Part shown: positions 5,138-6,836 of the stretch, one piece after another | Numbering within the stretch: the first letter of the stretch is position 1 | How the letters are laid out: each line of letters opens with the position of its first letter | Origin: Deltaproteobacteria bacterium | GTDB lineage: Bacteria > Desulfobacterota > DSM-4660 > Desulfatiglandales > Desulfatiglandaceae | Length of the DNA: 6,836 nt | Direction: 5' to 3' | Assembly: GCA_019313765.1 (NCBI GenBank) | Contig: JAFDAP010000087.1 | Location: 1-6,836 of the forward strand | Notes under the pieces: model-generated | Told to the model about the DNA's origin: nothing | The model's input: the letters and a program-made list of their open reading frames with translations, nothing else | The model's database searches: none | Translations under genes and position numbers: made by a program

Positions 5138-6406
5138 ATGAAAAACCAAAATAATCCGGATGCCATGGATTCAACAAACGTCGTTCAGTGGGATAGGGAG
5201 AATCGGCCTCTGGCACCCGATTTTCCCATTATCCCATTTATCGAAGGGGATGGCATTGGCCCTGACATCTGGGCAGCCGGCAAATCCGTTCTGGATGCAG
5301 CGGTGAAAAGAGCCTATGCTGGAAAAAGGAGGATATCCTGGCGGGAAATTCTGGCCGGAGAAAAAGCCCAAGCCCAGTATGGCCCGGCGAATCCACTTCC
5401 GAAAGAAACGCTCTCTGCCATATCTCATTACGGCGTGGCCATCAAAGGTCCCCTCACCACCCCCGTTGGGGGCGGATTTCGTTCCCTTAACGTGGCCCTG
5501 CGTCAGGCCCTTGATCTGTATGCCTGCGTGCGCCCGATCCGCTATCTTGAAGGCGTTCCCTCGCCGGTGACCCATCCCGAGCAGGTGGATGTGGTGATCT
5601 TCAGAGAAAATACGGAAGACGTGTATGCGGGGTTGGAGTGGCCCGCCGGTTCTGCCGAGGCGCGTGAGCTGTTAACACTCGTCAACGCCAAATCCGAAGC
5701 CGTGGGGGGCACGACCGTTTCCCTGGAGAGCGCCGTGGGTATCAAGCCCATGAGCCGAAAGAACACGGATCGTCTGGTTTCCATGGCTATTCGATATGCC
5801 CTGGAACACCATCGCGAAAGCGTGACCCTGGTGCACAAGGGAAACATCATGAAATACACGGAAGGCGCCTTTCGGGACTGGGGGTATAGGGTTGCGCGTG
5901 AGAAATATGGGGATGTCACGCTGACGGAAGCGGATCTGTATGAAAAATTCCAGGGCAAACAACCTGTCGGCCGGATTGTGATTAAGGACCGCATTGCCGA
6001 TGCCATGTTTCAGCAACTCCTCCTACGCCCGGAAGAGTATGACGTAATCGCCACCCCCAACCTCAACGGGGATTATCTTTCCGATGCGGCGGCCGCCCAG
6101 GTAGGCGGGCTGGGGATGGCTCCCGGTGCCAATATCGGGGATTGTTGCGCCCTGTTTGAAGCCACTCACGGCACGGCCCCCAAGTATGCGGGCCAGGACA
6201 AGGTCAACCCAGGGTCCCTGATTCTGTCCGGGGTTGAAATGCTCCGGTTTATTCACTGGGACGAGGCGGCAAAACGCGTGGTTGTGGCGCTTAAAAAGAC
6301 CATTTCGCAAGGGGTCGTCACCTATGACCTGGCCCGGCAGATGAAGGGGGCAAAGGAGGTCAGATGTTCTGAATTTGGCGCGGCCATTGTGGAAAATATG
6401 GTTTGA
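5138..6406 (+). CDS. icd: NADP-dependent isocitrate dehydrogenase
   Basis: A 422-residue enzyme of the E. coli Icd type (416 residues), which converts isocitrate and NADP+ to 2-oxoglutarate, CO2 and NADPH in the TCA cycle. Visible active-site blocks are IPFIEGDGIGPD (residues 32-43), KGPLTTPVGGGFRSLNVALR (103-122, with S116 matching the regulatory Ser113 of E. coli and R122 matching Arg119), IFRENTEDVYAG, the catalytic lysine block LVHKGNIMKYTEGAF and the metal-binding aspartates of NLNGDYLSDAAAAQ. HGTAPKYAGQDKVNPGS and VTYDLAR keep the K, Y, Y and R that bind the 2'-phosphate of NADP in E. coli, so NADP is the expected cofactor. A start at 5138 is preferred for its ribosome-binding site; 5123 (ATG) or 5114 (TTG) would add five or eight residues. 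It follows the RdgC-like pair by 20 bp but appears more GC-rich. AceK-type phosphorylation of S116 cannot be judged here. Confidence 0.97.
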   Translation: MKNQNNPDAMDSTNVVQWDRENRPLAPDFPIIPFIEGDGIGPDIWAAGKSVLDAAVKRAYAGKRRISWREILAGEKAQAQYGPANPLPKETLSAISHYGVAIKGPLTTPVGGGFRSLNVALRQALDLYACVRPIRYLEGVPSPVTHPEQVDVVIFRENTEDVYAGLEWPAGSAEARELLTLVNAKSEAVGGTTVSLESAVGIKPMSRKNTDRLVSMAIRYALEHHRESVTLVHKGNIMKYTEGAFRDWGYRVAREKYGDVTLTEADLYEKFQGKQPVGRIVIKDRIADAMFQQLLLRPEEYDVIATPNLNGDYLSDAAAAQVGGLGMAPGANIGDCCALFEATHGTAPKYAGQDKVNPGSLILSGVEMLRFIHWDEAAKRVVVALKKTISQGVVTYDLARQMKGAKEVRCSEFGAAIVENMV

Positions 6407-6427
6407 AAAATATAGCGCCTAATAAAG

Positions 6428-6836
6428 TTAACCTCTCTCTTTCATGGGCACATAGTCCCTTTTTTGAGGTCCGGTGTAGATCTGTCTGGGGCGGTGGATT
6501 TTCCATTTGGGATCGTCCGCGCTCTCCTTCCACTGGGCAATCCAACCGGGTAGGCGCCCAATGGCAAACATAACCGGGAACATGTTGAGGGGGATGCCTA
6601 TGGTCCGCAGGACAATGCCGGCGTAAAAATCCACGTTGGGATAGAGATTGTGGTCAATGAAATAGCTGTCCTTCAGTGCCACTTCCTCTAACTTTTTTGC
6701 AATGGGCAGGAGGGGGTCTTCACGGTGAAGCTTTTTGAGAACCTTGTTGCACACCTTTTCCATGATGCGGGCCCTGGGGTCAAAGGTCTTGTACACCCGG
6801 TGACCGAAACCCATCAAACGAAAGGGATCGTTTCGA
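6428..6836 (-). CDS. gltA: Citrate synthase, C-terminal part (cut by window edge)
   Basis: The last 135 residues of citrate synthase, which condenses acetyl-CoA with oxaloacetate to citrate at the entry of the TCA cycle. The frame is open to the right edge, so the N-terminus lies outside. The visible part begins RNDPFRLMGFGHRVYK, with the histidine equal to the catalytic His305 of E. coli GltA, followed by DPRA. LYPNVDFYAG carries the catalytic aspartate (Asp362 in E. coli). The end, RPRQIYTGPQKRDYVPMKERG, corresponds to RPRQLYTGYEKRDF of E. coli and indicates the Gram-negative, usually hexameric and NADH-regulated, type rather than the short dimeric form; the NADH-binding region itself is outside. 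The codon read as a start at 6817 is an internal leucine (TTG). It converges on icd, 21 bp away, and acts two steps before it in the same pathway. Confidence 0.97.
   Translation of the reverse strand, partial: RNDPFRLMGFGHRVYKTFDPRARIMEKVCNKVLKKLHREDPLLPIAKKLEEVALKDSYFIDHNLYPNVDFYAGIVLRTIGIPLNMFPVMFAIGRLPGWIAQWKESADDPKWKIHRPRQIYTGPQKRDYVPMKERG

Overview
The window looks like chromosomal DNA from a Gram-negative bacterium. The best guess is a member of the Desulfobacterota (former Deltaproteobacteria). This rests on the protein types (a two-gene RdgC-like pair, an E. coli-type NADP isocitrate dehydrogenase, a hexameric-type citrate synthase) and on two kinds of AT-leaning intergenic inverted repeat that, from memory, are scattered through genomes of that group. 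The taxonomic call is an inference and has not been searched.

Layout. Positions 1-3434 hold three minus-strand genes, read from right to left: peptide chain release factor 3 (prfC, 1848-3434), a cyclophilin-type peptidyl-prolyl isomerase (1145-1630), and the N-terminal half of the transcription accessory protein Tex (1-1119, cut by the window edge). The isomerase and tex are 25 bp apart and probably form an operon. A 217-bp gap full of inverted and tandem repeats separates them from prfC. A divergent gap (3435-3951) has a 7-bp tandem repeat touching the prfC start codon, a good minus-strand promoter for prfC, a candidate plus-strand promoter, and a 144-bp inverted-repeat element that ends 20 bp before the next start codon.

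Positions 3952-5117 hold two closely coupled plus-strand genes that look like the N-terminal and C-terminal parts of a recombination-associated RdgC protein. They are followed after 20 bp by isocitrate dehydrogenase (icd, 5138-6406). At the right edge the C-terminal part of citrate synthase (gltA, 6428-6836) lies on the minus strand and converges on icd, with 21 bp between the two stop codons.

The genes fall into three themes: translation termination, protein folding and transcription on the left, DNA recombination in the middle, and the oxidative entry of the TCA cycle (citrate synthase and isocitrate dehydrogenase) on the right. No defence system, phage or complete insertion sequence is visible. 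The most notable points are the split RdgC, the element fused to its leader, and the tandem repeat occupying the ribosome-binding region of prfC.
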